Shown here: in pieces, positions 36,670-45,300 of the stretch
Numbering within the stretch: position 1 is the stretch's first letter
Layout of the letters: the number at the start of each line of letters is the position of its first letter
Assembly: GCF_001511835.1 (NCBI RefSeq)
Contig: NZ_LN997848.1
Span: 2,942,001 to 3,006,000, forward strand
DNA length: 64,000 nt
Reading direction: 5' to 3'
From: Magnetospirillum sp. XM-1
GTDB lineage: Bacteria; Pseudomonadota; Alphaproteobacteria; Rhodospirillales; Magnetospirillaceae
The notes under the pieces: generated by a model
Database searches by the model: none
What the model was told of the DNA's origin: nothing
What the model saw: the letters and a program-made list of their open reading frames with translations, nothing else
Position numbers and translations under genes: made by a program

Positions 36670-38751
36670 CTAGGTCGGCGGTTGGAGAAAAACCGTGACC
36701 AGTTCGCCCAATTGTCCCAGGGCCACCGGTTTCTTCAGGACGGCGCAGCGGTCGTCCTCCAGATTGGCGGCGACCCGTTCCGTGGCGCCCAGGTGGCCGG
36801 TGACGATGACGATGGGCAGCAGCGGATCGTAGTCGCGCAGCTTCTCCACCAGTTGCTCGCCATTGCCGGCCGGCATGCGCAAATCGGTGATGACCACGTC
36901 GGCGGGGTCCTCGGAGAACAGCTTCCAGGCCTCGATGCCGGTGCCCGCCACGCTGACCCGGTAGCCCAGTTCCCGCAGGTAGCGGGCCAGGGTTTGGGCG
37001 GCGGTGGCTTCGTCGTCCACCACCAGGATATGGGCGTCGCCGGATCCGGCCTGCAGGGGGGCCGGCGACAGCGAGGGCAGGGGGATCGGGCCGGCGGCAT
37101 CCATGTCCAGCGGCAGGGAAATGGCGAAGCAGGCGCCCACCGGACTGTCTTGCAGGACCAGCGAACCCTTCATGGCGGTGATCAGCCCGTGGCTGACCGA
37201 CAGGCCGAGTCCGGTGCCGCGCCCCGCCTCCTTGGTGGTGAAGAACGGCTCGAACAGATGGGTCTTCATGGATTCGGAGATACCGGGGCCGTTGTCGGCG
37301 ATGACGATTTCCACATGATCGTCCCGGCGGACGGCGCTGACGGTAATCTCGCCGTTCCAGTCGGCAGGCATTCTTTCCTTGGAATCGCGCAGCGCGTGAT
37401 GGGCGTTGTTGAGCAGATTCATCATCACCTGCTCCAATTGGATACGTCGCCCGCGCACCGGCAGCGGGGCGGAGGGCAGTTCATGGCGGACGCATATGCC
37501 ATCGGGCCGAAACTGGCCGTCCAGCACCTCGATGGCTGAGCGCACCGCCAAGGCGGCGTCGAACACCTGGATGGGGGTGGTGTCTCGGCGCGAGAAGATG
37601 CGGATGTCGTCGATGATCTCGGCGGTGCGTTCGCATTGCTCGGCGATCATGGTGAATTGCTGGGTCTGGAAATCCTGGCTGGCCTTGTTGCGCTCGATCA
37701 GCATCAGGGCGCCCTCGGCGGTGAGGCGGATGATGTTGAGCGGCTGGGACAATTCGTGGACCAGCCCGGCGGCCATCTCGCCCAGGGTGGCCAGCTTGGC
37801 GGTCTGCAGCAGGGTCTCCTGCACCCGGGTGCGCTCGCTGATGTCGCGGACCACCAGCAGGCGGGCCGGCAAGCCCCGGAACGAGATCGAGCAGGCCAGG
37901 ACTTCCGCCTCGAAGGGGGTGCCGTCCAGGCGCAGCAGGCGGTAATGGTTGAGGATGTGGCCGGGCGGCGGCGAGTCGAGCCGCTCCAGCGCGTCGCCGC
38001 GGCTTTCGGGATGAACCAGATCCAGCACCGACCGTCCGGTGAGAGGGGCCCAGGAACTGGCGCCGAAGGCATGGATGGCCGCCTGGTTGGCGAACAGGAT
38101 CGAACCGTGGCCATGGACGACGATGGCGTCGGGGGCCAGTTCCACCAGGGAACGGTAGCGCTGCTCGCTCTCGGCCAGTTCCCTGGCGACCTGCTGGTGG
38201 CGGGCCCGCATGCGCAGCGTGGCGATGCCGTGGGACAGATTGCGCGCCACTCCCATCAGCATGCCGACCACCTGGGCGTCGAACATGCCGGGCTGGGCGG
38301 CATAGAACATCATGGCGCCGATGCGGCTGTCGCCTTCGCCCACCGGCAGGGCGACGCTGGAGCGGAAGCCGTAGAGTTCGGCCTTGGCGCTCCAGGGCGC
38401 GAAGATCGGGTCGGTGCGGGTGTCGGCGACCACATAGGGCTGGCCGCTGCGGATGGCGATGCCGGTGGGGCCCTGGCCGTACTGGTCGTCGTTCCAACTG
38501 ACCGTGAGATCGTTCAGGTAATCGACGGCATAGCCGGCGCGGGCCATCACCGTCACCTTGCGGTCCGGCGGCTGTCCGGCGTAGCCGATCCAGGTGAGGC
38601 GGTGGCCGGCCTCGGCGCCGATCAGGCAGATCTGCTCCAGCAGTTCCAGTTCGTCCGAGGCCTGCAGCAGGGCTTCGGTGGCCCGGACCAGCAGATTGGC
38701 CGCCTGATCCATCCTGCGCCGACCGGTATTCGTGTCGCTGCCCTGGGACAT
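36670..38751 (-). CDS. Hybrid sensor histidine kinase (GAF-PAS-HisKA-HATPase-receiver)
   Basis: About 693 residues, no membrane segment, so cytoplasmic. GAF covers about 30-190 (WIGYAGQPPDRKVTVMARAG). PAS covers about 195-310 (LVELAPDAIVVHGHG). The HisKA phosphorylated His is in GLVHELSQPLNII, the ATP-binding motifs are NLLNNAHHAL, IADNGPGI and GTGLGLSV, and a C-terminal receiver has VVDDEATAAQ and VITDLRMPAGNG. The start at 38751 is preferred for its GGGAGAGGG ribosome site. It likely phosphorylates the NarL-type regulator next door; signal unknown. Confidence 0.95.
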   Translation of the reverse strand: MSQGSDTNTGRRRMDQAANLLVRATEALLQASDELELLEQICLIGAEAGHRLTWIGYAGQPPDRKVTVMARAGYAVDYLNDLTVSWNDDQYGQGPTGIAIRSGQPYVVADTRTDPIFAPWSAKAELYGFRSSVALPVGEGDSRIGAMMFYAAQPGMFDAQVVGMLMGVARNLSHGIATLRMRARHQQVARELAESEQRYRSLVELAPDAIVVHGHGSILFANQAAIHAFGASSWAPLTGRSVLDLVHPESRGDALERLDSPPPGHILNHYRLLRLDGTPFEAEVLACSISFRGLPARLLVVRDISERTRVQETLLQTAKLATLGEMAAGLVHELSQPLNIIRLTAEGALMLIERNKASQDFQTQQFTMIAEQCERTAEIIDDIRIFSRRDTTPIQVFDAALAVRSAIEVLDGQFRPDGICVRHELPSAPLPVRGRRIQLEQVMMNLLNNAHHALRDSKERMPADWNGEITVSAVRRDDHVEIVIADNGPGISESMKTHLFEPFFTTKEAGRGTGLGLSVSHGLITAMKGSLVLQDSPVGACFAISLPLDMDAAGPIPLPSLSPAPLQAGSGDAHILVVDDEATAAQTLARYLRELGYRVSVAGTGIEAWKLFSEDPADVVITDLRMPAGNGEQLVEKLRDYDPLLPIVIVTGHLGATERVAANLEDDRCAVLKKPVALGQLGELVTVFLQPPT

Positions 38752-38880
38752 TCCCGCCCTCTCCCTGCTTTCCCCGACGATGATACGGTGCGGGAGGGGC
38801 GGCGCAACCGGATTGTGGTGCCTCTTGAGCATGAAGGCGGCTCGTGCTTTGCTGCGCGGCCGGCCATCAGTGAGGATCTC

Positions 38881-39543
38881 GTGCGCCATCTCATCGTTTT
38901 TCTGCTGACGCTTGCCTGGGGCGGTGCCGCCCTGGCCGCCGAACCCGCCCTCGACCTGCTGGACGCGCCGGTCTCCTATACCGCCGCCTTCTCGGTCACG
39001 TCGTCACGGGGCACCTATCACGGCCGGGTCTGGCACATGCCGGGGCTGGAGCGGCGCGAGGTGGCCACCGCCGGCGGCGGCCAGGGCATCCTGATCGACC
39101 GCAAGGCCGATTCCGCCACCCTGCTGAGCATGTCGGGGAAATGGCATGTGGGCCTGTCGCTTCGCGCCGCCGCTGGCATGGTGGGCGGGCTGGATTCTTG
39201 GACCGCCAGCCGAACCCGCCTGCGCGACGAGACCGTCGCCGGCATCAAGGCCACCCGCTGGAAGACCCGGGCCGAAGGGCCCAAGGGCGGTTTCTCCGGC
39301 GATATCTGGACCAGCCGCGAAGGAATCGTGGTCAAGGCGACAGGCGTGCTGAGCAGCGCCGACGGCGACGATTCCCCGGTGGAGATGATTTTGTCGGACA
39401 TGCGGGTGGGGGCGGTGGACCGCCAGGTGTTCGAAGTGCCCAAGGGCTGGTTCGGCTTCGACCTGCGTCAGGTGCCGCCGGACAAGGTGGTCCAGGCGGT
39501 GGAAAGCCTCAAGCCGCTGCTCGAGGGGCGCAAGGGGAAGTAA
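38881..39543 (+). CDS. Secreted hypothetical protein (DUF3108-like region)
   Basis: About 220 residues from GTG at 38881, with GAGG eight bases upstream. A Sec signal peptide (HLIVFLLTLAWGGAALAAEP) is followed by a beta-rich domain (TYHGRVWHMPGLERREV, TRWKTRAEGPKGGFSGDIWT, GIVVKATGVL), like outer-membrane-associated lipid carrier-type folds such as DUF3108/LolA-like proteins. It is divergent from the kinase gene. The Tn7-like element begins 28 bp after its stop. Confidence 0.75.
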   Translation: MRHLIVFLLTLAWGGAALAAEPALDLLDAPVSYTAAFSVTSSRGTYHGRVWHMPGLERREVATAGGGQGILIDRKADSATLLSMSGKWHVGLSLRAAAGMVGGLDSWTASRTRLRDETVAGIKATRWKTRAEGPKGGFSGDIWTSREGIVVKATGVLSSADGDDSPVEMILSDMRVGAVDRQVFEVPKGWFGFDLRQVPPDKVVQAVESLKPLLEGRKGK

Positions 39544-39571
39544 CGGTTTTCTGCGGGCAGGATGCCCGCGC

Positions 39572-39683
39572 TGTCCGGTGAACCATAAGCTGAAACCGTG
39601 TCCCTAGGATTTCAGCGGCGTTCATGCCTGTGATTGAATCATAAGATGAAACTATTTGAAGCATAAGGCGACACTAGCCGACA
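39572..39683. repeat. Tn7-like left end with three TnsB-type sites
   Basis: After the terminal TGT, related sites occur at 39581-39596 (AACCATAAGCTGAAAC), 39636-39652 (GAATCATAAGATGAAAC) and 39658-39674 (GAAGCATAAGGCGACAC), all in the same direction. The last is followed by ACTAGCCGACA, which also occurs inverted at the inner edge of the right end. Confidence 0.88.
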
Positions 39684-39704
39684 ATTTTGCCGGATTCTGT
39701 TCGC

Positions 39705-39899
39705 TTATCCGCCAAACATATTTTCGTCGGTCAGGCCAAGACCATCATCGTCAGATGGGCTGGAGATATCAAACTTGGCCTGATTAATTTCAGCGAACAA
39801 GTCGCTCCAGTCATTTCGAGCGACGGGGGTGTTGCGTCGAGCTTCCAGCACACCCTGGCGGACATCTTTACCTGAATAGAGATCACCATCAGAAGACAT
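39705..39899 (-). CDS. Small acidic hypothetical protein
   Basis: 64 residues, acidic C-terminal half (SSPSDDDGLGLTDENMF). It lies 39 bp downstream of an XRE-type regulator gene in the same direction, just inside the transposon end. It may be a small partner in that unit. No family recognised. Confidence 0.45.
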   Translation of the reverse strand: MSSDGDLYSGKDVRQGVLEARRNTPVARNDWSDLFAEINQAKFDISSPSDDDGLGLTDENMFGG

Positions 39900-39938
39900 G
39901 ATCTAACTCCTAGGCTGCTGCTTGGCTTGCTCCTTCAT

Positions 39939-40316
39939 TCACCCTGGGTCGTCGAAATCAGGCGCTATTCGAATCTGTCCGCGCATGGCGCCAAGAATAT
40001 TGGTCCGTGCCTTCTTAGGTTTGACCAGCTTGGGATTCATCTCGATCTTCGCACCAAATACGGCCAGCGCCTTGTTGACCCGGGCAACGCTGTAGTCCTC
40101 CAGGTTGCCTCGCAGGAGAGCGGAAACGGTGGATTGTGACCAGCCGATCTTGTCGCCGAACTGCGACTGGGTCAGGCCGGAATCCTTGATCTGCTCAGAC
40201 AGCCACATGATTGCTTCGGCCTTGATGGCCTCCTCGACCGCCACGGTCTCGTCGCGTCCTGCCTCCAGGAAGGCCGTTTTCACGACTTCGCCTACGTCAA
40301 GATTCTTGCTGGCCAT
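39939..40316 (-). CDS. XRE/HigA-like helix-turn-helix protein
   Basis: 125 residues. A central HTH is clear: LTQSQFGDKIGWSQSTVSAL, followed by LRGNLEDYSVARVNKAL. The form resembles antitoxin-type regulators (HigA/XRE), which bind their own promoter. A palindrome GATATAG-CTATATC lies 30 bp upstream. No obvious toxin gene is adjacent, although the 64-residue downstream frame could be a partner. Confidence 0.82.
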   Translation of the reverse strand: MASKNLDVGEVVKTAFLEAGRDETVAVEEAIKAEAIMWLSEQIKDSGLTQSQFGDKIGWSQSTVSALLRGNLEDYSVARVNKALAVFGAKIEMNPKLVKPKKARTNILGAMRGQIRIAPDFDDPG

Positions 40317-40345
40317 TCTGCCCTCCGGCGGGGGTGTAGCCTCAT

Positions 40346-40368
40346 GATATAGTAGTTAGTGCTATATC
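40346..40368. promoter_or_regulatory. Palindromic operator candidate for the XRE gene
   Basis: GATATAG (40346-40352) and CTATATC (40362-40368) form a perfect 7-bp inverted repeat, 30 bp ahead of the regulator ATG on the minus strand. Its position fits autorepression. Confidence 0.5.
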
Positions 40369-40453
40369 TTCAATGTTGCCTTGATGCGCGTACTGAAGCG
40401 GATTAGCGTTTGGTAATTGCCTCAGATAGGTCGGTGAACCCGAAGGTGACAAC

Positions 40454-40639
40454 ATGTCCGACGGATCCAACACCTCCCAGACCCGACTCGCGATAGTCCT
40501 GCCGGACGACGTCTTCGATGGCTGGGTCAAGACATTCGAAGAACCGGCGCGCGTGATGCCAAATGCGGCCGCACGCCTGGCCAGGCTGGCACGCCAGAAC
40601 GCCTCTGAGGCTCATCATTCCAGTAATCAACGCCCATAA
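40454..40639 (+). CDS. Small hypothetical protein, uncertain
   Basis: 61 residues (LAIVLPDDVFDGWVKTFEEP near the start) with GAAGGTGA about four bases ahead of the ATG. It is divergent from the XRE gene and convergent with pycC. No family recognised; a competing minus-strand frame exists. Confidence 0.35.
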   Translation: MSDGSNTSQTRLAIVLPDDVFDGWVKTFEEPARVMPNAAARLARLARQNASEAHHSSNQRP

Positions 40640-40645
40640 CTATTC

Positions 40646-41596
40646 TCAGCGGAAGTTCTTCCAGAAGACATCGCCGCCATAGACCACCTGGTCGTAGCCG
40701 GGGACGGTAATGGATACCTTGTCGAACCAATTATTGACGATACTCAACCGCTGTGGTTGAGCCACTTTAATTGCCGCATAGACCTCTTCTGTCATCAAAA
40801 TTGGCGGGGTAGCTGGCTTGAGGATGACCTTTTGGTCAACGACCCTTACGCCAGAGAGCAAAATATCGGTATGGCCCCAACCGCCCGCATGGAAAAAACC
40901 GTTCATGACGGTTGGCCACCAAGCGTCTTGCCATGTCGGGATGCCTAATAAGCTCGTCTGCCGCAGGATCTCCGCAGCTGGAATAATCACCGATTCCTCG
41001 GGCTTGTTTGCCGCGTCCGTGAGCTTTGACGCAACATTGGCTGGTCGACCAAGCCAAACCAGATTCTTGTAATTCTGATTTTCGTGGCCGCGTTTGATAA
41101 TACCGGTCTTGGTTGCGAGCATTTTCCCCATGTCAATGCCGATACCGCACGTCACATCGTTGGCCAGGAAGTTCTTGTTGATCACGTATTGGGCCGTCGA
41201 GTTCATCGAAATCGCTGTATCCACCGCGTTTACGACGGCGCCTGGTGTGTCGAACAGCACCATAACCCGATCACCGATGATACCGCGGACATGTCCTTCA
41301 TGCTGCCTGGCGCAGCGGGTCATCGCTCGAACAAAAGCCGAATAAAGTTTGGCGAGGGTTGAAGCTTGATGCCTTAAATTAAGATCCGTGGACCGTCGAA
41401 TGTCGATGTAGAGCACGCAGGTGTCGATGAGCTTGCAGCCCTGGGTTTTGGCGTCCAGGTTCGGAAAGGTGATGGCAGGATTACCGAAGTGGGGGACTGA
41501 CTGAGTATCGGTGACGTTGATGGCAAAATCAGCGGATAGAATGGTAGCCACCTCGTCGGCGATATCATTCTTGAATTCATTCGTCGGTCCGGCCAT
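40646..41596 (-). CDS. pycC: Pycsar-type class III nucleotide cyclase
   Basis: 316 residues. A class III adenylate/guanylate cyclase-like domain spans about 55-230. The two metal-binding Asp are in LYIDIRRST (Asp65) and IIGDRVMVLFD (Asp109); WLGRPANVASKLTDAAN follows as in these folds. In Pycsar systems such enzymes make cCMP or cUMP upon phage infection, and the message triggers an effector. The assignment rests on the partner: the upstream gene is a Pycsar-type membrane effector whose stop overlaps this start (TGATG). The base specificity cannot be read here. Confidence 0.85.
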   Translation of the reverse strand: MAGPTNEFKNDIADEVATILSADFAINVTDTQSVPHFGNPAITFPNLDAKTQGCKLIDTCVLYIDIRRSTDLNLRHQASTLAKLYSAFVRAMTRCARQHEGHVRGIIGDRVMVLFDTPGAVVNAVDTAISMNSTAQYVINKNFLANDVTCGIGIDMGKMLATKTGIIKRGHENQNYKNLVWLGRPANVASKLTDAANKPEESVIIPAAEILRQTSLLGIPTWQDAWWPTVMNGFFHAGGWGHTDILLSGVRVVDQKVILKPATPPILMTEEVYAAIKVAQPQRLSIVNNWFDKVSITVPGYDQVVYGGDVFWKNFR

Positions 41597-42159
41597 CAGA
41601 ACAAGCTCCTGATCCACTCGCACACCATGGCGCTGAGGGGCCACAGCATCACCAGCATTCCCACCAGCGTCAGCTTCGCGCCGCGCTCGAACAGCTTGAA
41701 CTTGCGGGTGGCAATCTGGCTGTTGATGGCCACCTGCGCCGCCATGTCGTCAAGATAAGCGTCCGTCGTCGAGGTGTCCGCCGCCGGCATGTATGCCTTC
41801 CGAACCCGCTCTTTGAACACCTCGGAGTCGAGGGAGGCGACATCTCCGAAATAGAGCAGATTCTTTCCTGAAGGCGCCGTGGTGCCGACGAAATCGGAGA
41901 GCTTCAGCTTGGGAAGAATGGCCAAGACCGCAATGATCGCGGCGATTCCGAACAGGATGGCGTCCAGTTTCAGGGCGGCGGCTAACTGCGGCGGCAGGTC
42001 CTTGAACCTAGCCAGCACGCCAATGCTGCCCAGCACCCAGGCCGAACAGAACGTGAGCAGAGCTGCGTTCTTGGCCTCTGCAAACTTCAGCCAATCCACC
42101 GTCCGCGCCAGGCTGGCGGACAGCAGTTTCTCGTATGCCTCCTGCTGGTCATCCTTCAT
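41596..42159 (-). CDS. pycTM: Pycsar-type transmembrane effector
   Basis: 187 residues. Two membrane helices (about 33-52 and 66-84) come before a soluble middle with GKNLLYFGDVASLDSEVF and AAQVAINSQIATRKFKLFE, then a third helix (about 160-180). That middle pattern is what I know from the Pycsar effector domain. On binding cyclic pyrimidine nucleotide, such effectors oligomerise and breach the inner membrane, killing the infected cell. The ATG at 42159 has a GAGGGGG site upstream; the longer frame to 42342 has no homology. It overlaps pycC by one base. Confidence 0.85.
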   Translation of the reverse strand: MKDDQQEAYEKLLSASLARTVDWLKFAEAKNAALLTFCSAWVLGSIGVLARFKDLPPQLAAALKLDAILFGIAAIIAVLAILPKLKLSDFVGTTAPSGKNLLYFGDVASLDSEVFKERVRKAYMPAADTSTTDAYLDDMAAQVAINSQIATRKFKLFERGAKLTLVGMLVMLWPLSAMVCEWIRSLF

Positions 42160-42333
42160 GTCCACCCCCTCTTCTGAAGGGTGAATATATGTGAGGCGGT
42201 CCGTGTTGTCGCGTGTCCGACGGCAGGGCGCGGTTGGAATTATCTCCTGATCCCCTATACTCTGATCGCGTGTGCGTAGCCGAGGGTATTTCAGCCGTGA
42301 AATCCAGGGCGTCACAGAGTTGGGGTGGGGCGT

Positions 42334-45300
42334 ATGAACCAATTGTCCGGCGTGACCGGCAGCAACAAGCTGCTCGATTTCGGAACGCGCGTAAGCCGGT
42401 ATTTCCTCGATTTCCTGGAAACAGACTTCAAGCGTCAGAAAGCCCCGCGTCGCCGGATCGTGGTGAAGAATGCCGCCGGCCAGCTCATGTCCTTCTCCCT
42501 GAGGAAGTACGACCGGCTAAACCGCGACATCCTCGATCTGATCCGGGAGCCCGCCACTGAAAAGGGCGCTTCCATCAAGATCACCCGTGGCAAATACGTT
42601 TCCCGCATCAGCGCTACGCTGCGTAATCTGATCACTCAGCAGATTGAAGCCATTCCCGATCGGGAATTCGCCCAGATCGCTGCCAGAACCGTCGATGACG
42701 CCAAGGCTTCGCTCAGCAAATCAGTCGAAGATCCCGAGCGCTGGATTGAAGGCATCATCGCCTCGGTAGAGGATGCCGTGGCCGCCAACATCGTGCTGCC
42801 GCTGCTGACCCAGTTGGAAGTGCATCTCAAGGCTGCGTCATGGGATGCCGAGGAATCCATCTTTGAGATCCAGAACGAGATCGTCGAGGCGCTGACCCGG
42901 GATCTGGGGGAGCATCTGCCGTCGGCGCTCAACTCGCTGATCGTCTCGGGGAAGGCCGACAAGATCGAGGCGGTTTTCACCAACTTCTTCGATACCACCC
43001 AGGCCAAGCGGCACATGTCGGACTACTTCGACACCTTTGCTGCTTCGGACGCCTACAACGAGATTCGCGAGCTCCACAGCAACGCCAAGCTCGCCGGAGA
43101 CAATTTCCAGCTCTATCTCTATGTCGCTGATCTGCACTTCAAGACCGCATCGTTCCCGCTGTTCTACATCGCCGCCGGCATCCAACAGGGCGAGGATGGC
43201 GCCTCTTTCGTCCTGGAACTCGATACCCGCGTCTTCGTCAACAAGGCGGCCGTGGATTGGGTTTCCCAAGAGGCCCAGATTTCCGGTCTGCGCTTGGCTA
43301 TGAACCCGGTCGAGGATCGGATCATTTATCTCAAGCCCGACGTTTCGCAGGCCACTGAGATCGATCGGGTGATCCGTCGCATCCAAAGCATCTTCGACTT
43401 GGATCAGCAGGTGACCATCGCCACCGATGGCCCCCGGCAGGGGCGGTCACTGGATATCCGTATCACAGCGAATCTGCATTTCGCCGTGTTCGACAAGTCA
43501 GATGAGGCCCTGCTGAATGACTACGAGACCCTTCTCACCGAGCTGAAGGGACAAGGCGGCGCCGTCGCCGAGCTGTTCACCAATGTCGTGACCGGATTTA
43601 TCGACAAGGATCCCGCCCGGTTCGATTCTGCGGTAGATGAACATTGGGAAAACGTCAGCGTTCCGGATCGACTGGTCGCCGAGACTCCCATCCCGTTGAA
43701 CGAAGAGCAGCGCAAGGTGCTGGAGGCGTTAGGCCGGAGCGATGTGCGCTATCTGGTGATCCAGGGACCACCAGGAACCGGTAAGTCGCATACCATCACC
43801 GCCATCGCCTTTGACCACATCCTGAACGGCAAGACCGTCCTGATTCTGTCCGACAAGGGAGAAGCGTTGGACGTGGTCGAGGATAAACTGACCAAGGCGA
43901 TCAATGGGGTCCGGGTCCATGATAGCTTCCAGAATCCTATTCTGCGCCTTGGCCGCCAGGGCGGCACCTATACCAAGCTGCTGACCCAATCATCCATTGG
44001 CAAGATCAAGACCTATCATAACGCCGCCAAGGGGCAGCGAAGCCAGCTGAAGGCCGACATCAAGGCGGCCAGGGAAAAGATGCGCGCCAATATCGCAGCA
44101 TCGGTGGAACACCTGTCGGCTGTTTCAATCCAGCAAATTCATCGCCTCCATGAGCTCGAGGCCGCCATCGAAAAGTGGCTGCCTAACTCTGGCAAGGTAA
44201 TCGGTGAAAGCAGTGCCAGGCCAGCGAAGGTAACCCTCGAATCGATCCAGTCTGTGAGGGACTGGCTGGTCAGCCCTTCTGGTGCAGAGGCTATCGGCGA
44301 AATCATCAGCTTCAGCCCTACATCTCCCAAGGATGTCGTTGGCACCATGAAGAAGCTGGCGCTGGCGTCGCAGATGAGTGCTCTCCACCAGGAGCGGCAC
44401 GCGTTCAGCGTGTTCAAGTCACTCGATCCCCAAAGCCACCACTCTGTCATCGAGAGCTTCATCGTTCGCTATGACAGTCTGAAGCTCCCAATTCTGGGAT
44501 ATCTGTTCCGCGGCGCAGCCCTGCGGGAGACTCATGCGGCATTCAATCAGGCTGTTCCGCTGTCGAGCATCCTCGAGGTCCATAAGCGCCTCGGTGACAT
44601 CCGGACCGTCGCCAGATTGCTGCCCGCCATCACAGAGGTTATTGAGGCTTGGGCTCTTCCACAGGAAGATTTCGACTGGATCTTTGCCCAGTCAGTTCAC
44701 AAGGGCCGCTCCGCTTTCCCGAATTGTACGGACCTGACCGGGTTCATCGCCAGCACGCTGGCCGCGTTTCCGGAGCTTCGTTCGGTGACATGGGCCGATG
44801 AGAGCGGCATTGAGAGATTTATCTCCTTGTGCCTTGACGCCGCGGAGATGAGCCTGCTGTGGGCCATGATCGGCCACCATGAGCGACAGGTTCCTCAATT
44901 CGACTTCGTAGCTGAGCGCTCGAGGCTTGAGCAGCTCTATGCCACTCAGATGACCCATGAGATGGATAGCCGGTTTCTATCCTTCGCCGAAAATTCCGCG
45001 GCTACGGCCAAGACATTGGCGACAGTCATCCGGACCCGTCAGAAATTCCCAACCGAGGCTTTCGCCAAGCTGCGGGACGCCTTTCCCTGCATCATTGCCG
45101 GCATCCGCGAATTCGCCGAATACATCCCACTCGAGCGGGACATGTTCGACCTGGTGATTATCGACGAAGCGTCGCAAGTGTCCGTTGCCCAGGCTTTCCC
45201 GGCGCTGCTGCGCGCCAAGAAGGTTCTGGTGATGGGTGACAACCGTCAGTTCAGCAACATCAAGTCAGCCCAGGCCAGCACCGAGATCAACGCCTCTTAT

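Noticed and set aside
37636..38880. Long plus-strand frame running into the secreted protein gene
   Set aside because: This part is antisense to the histidine kinase; the real gene starts at GTG 38881 with a ribosome site and signal peptide.
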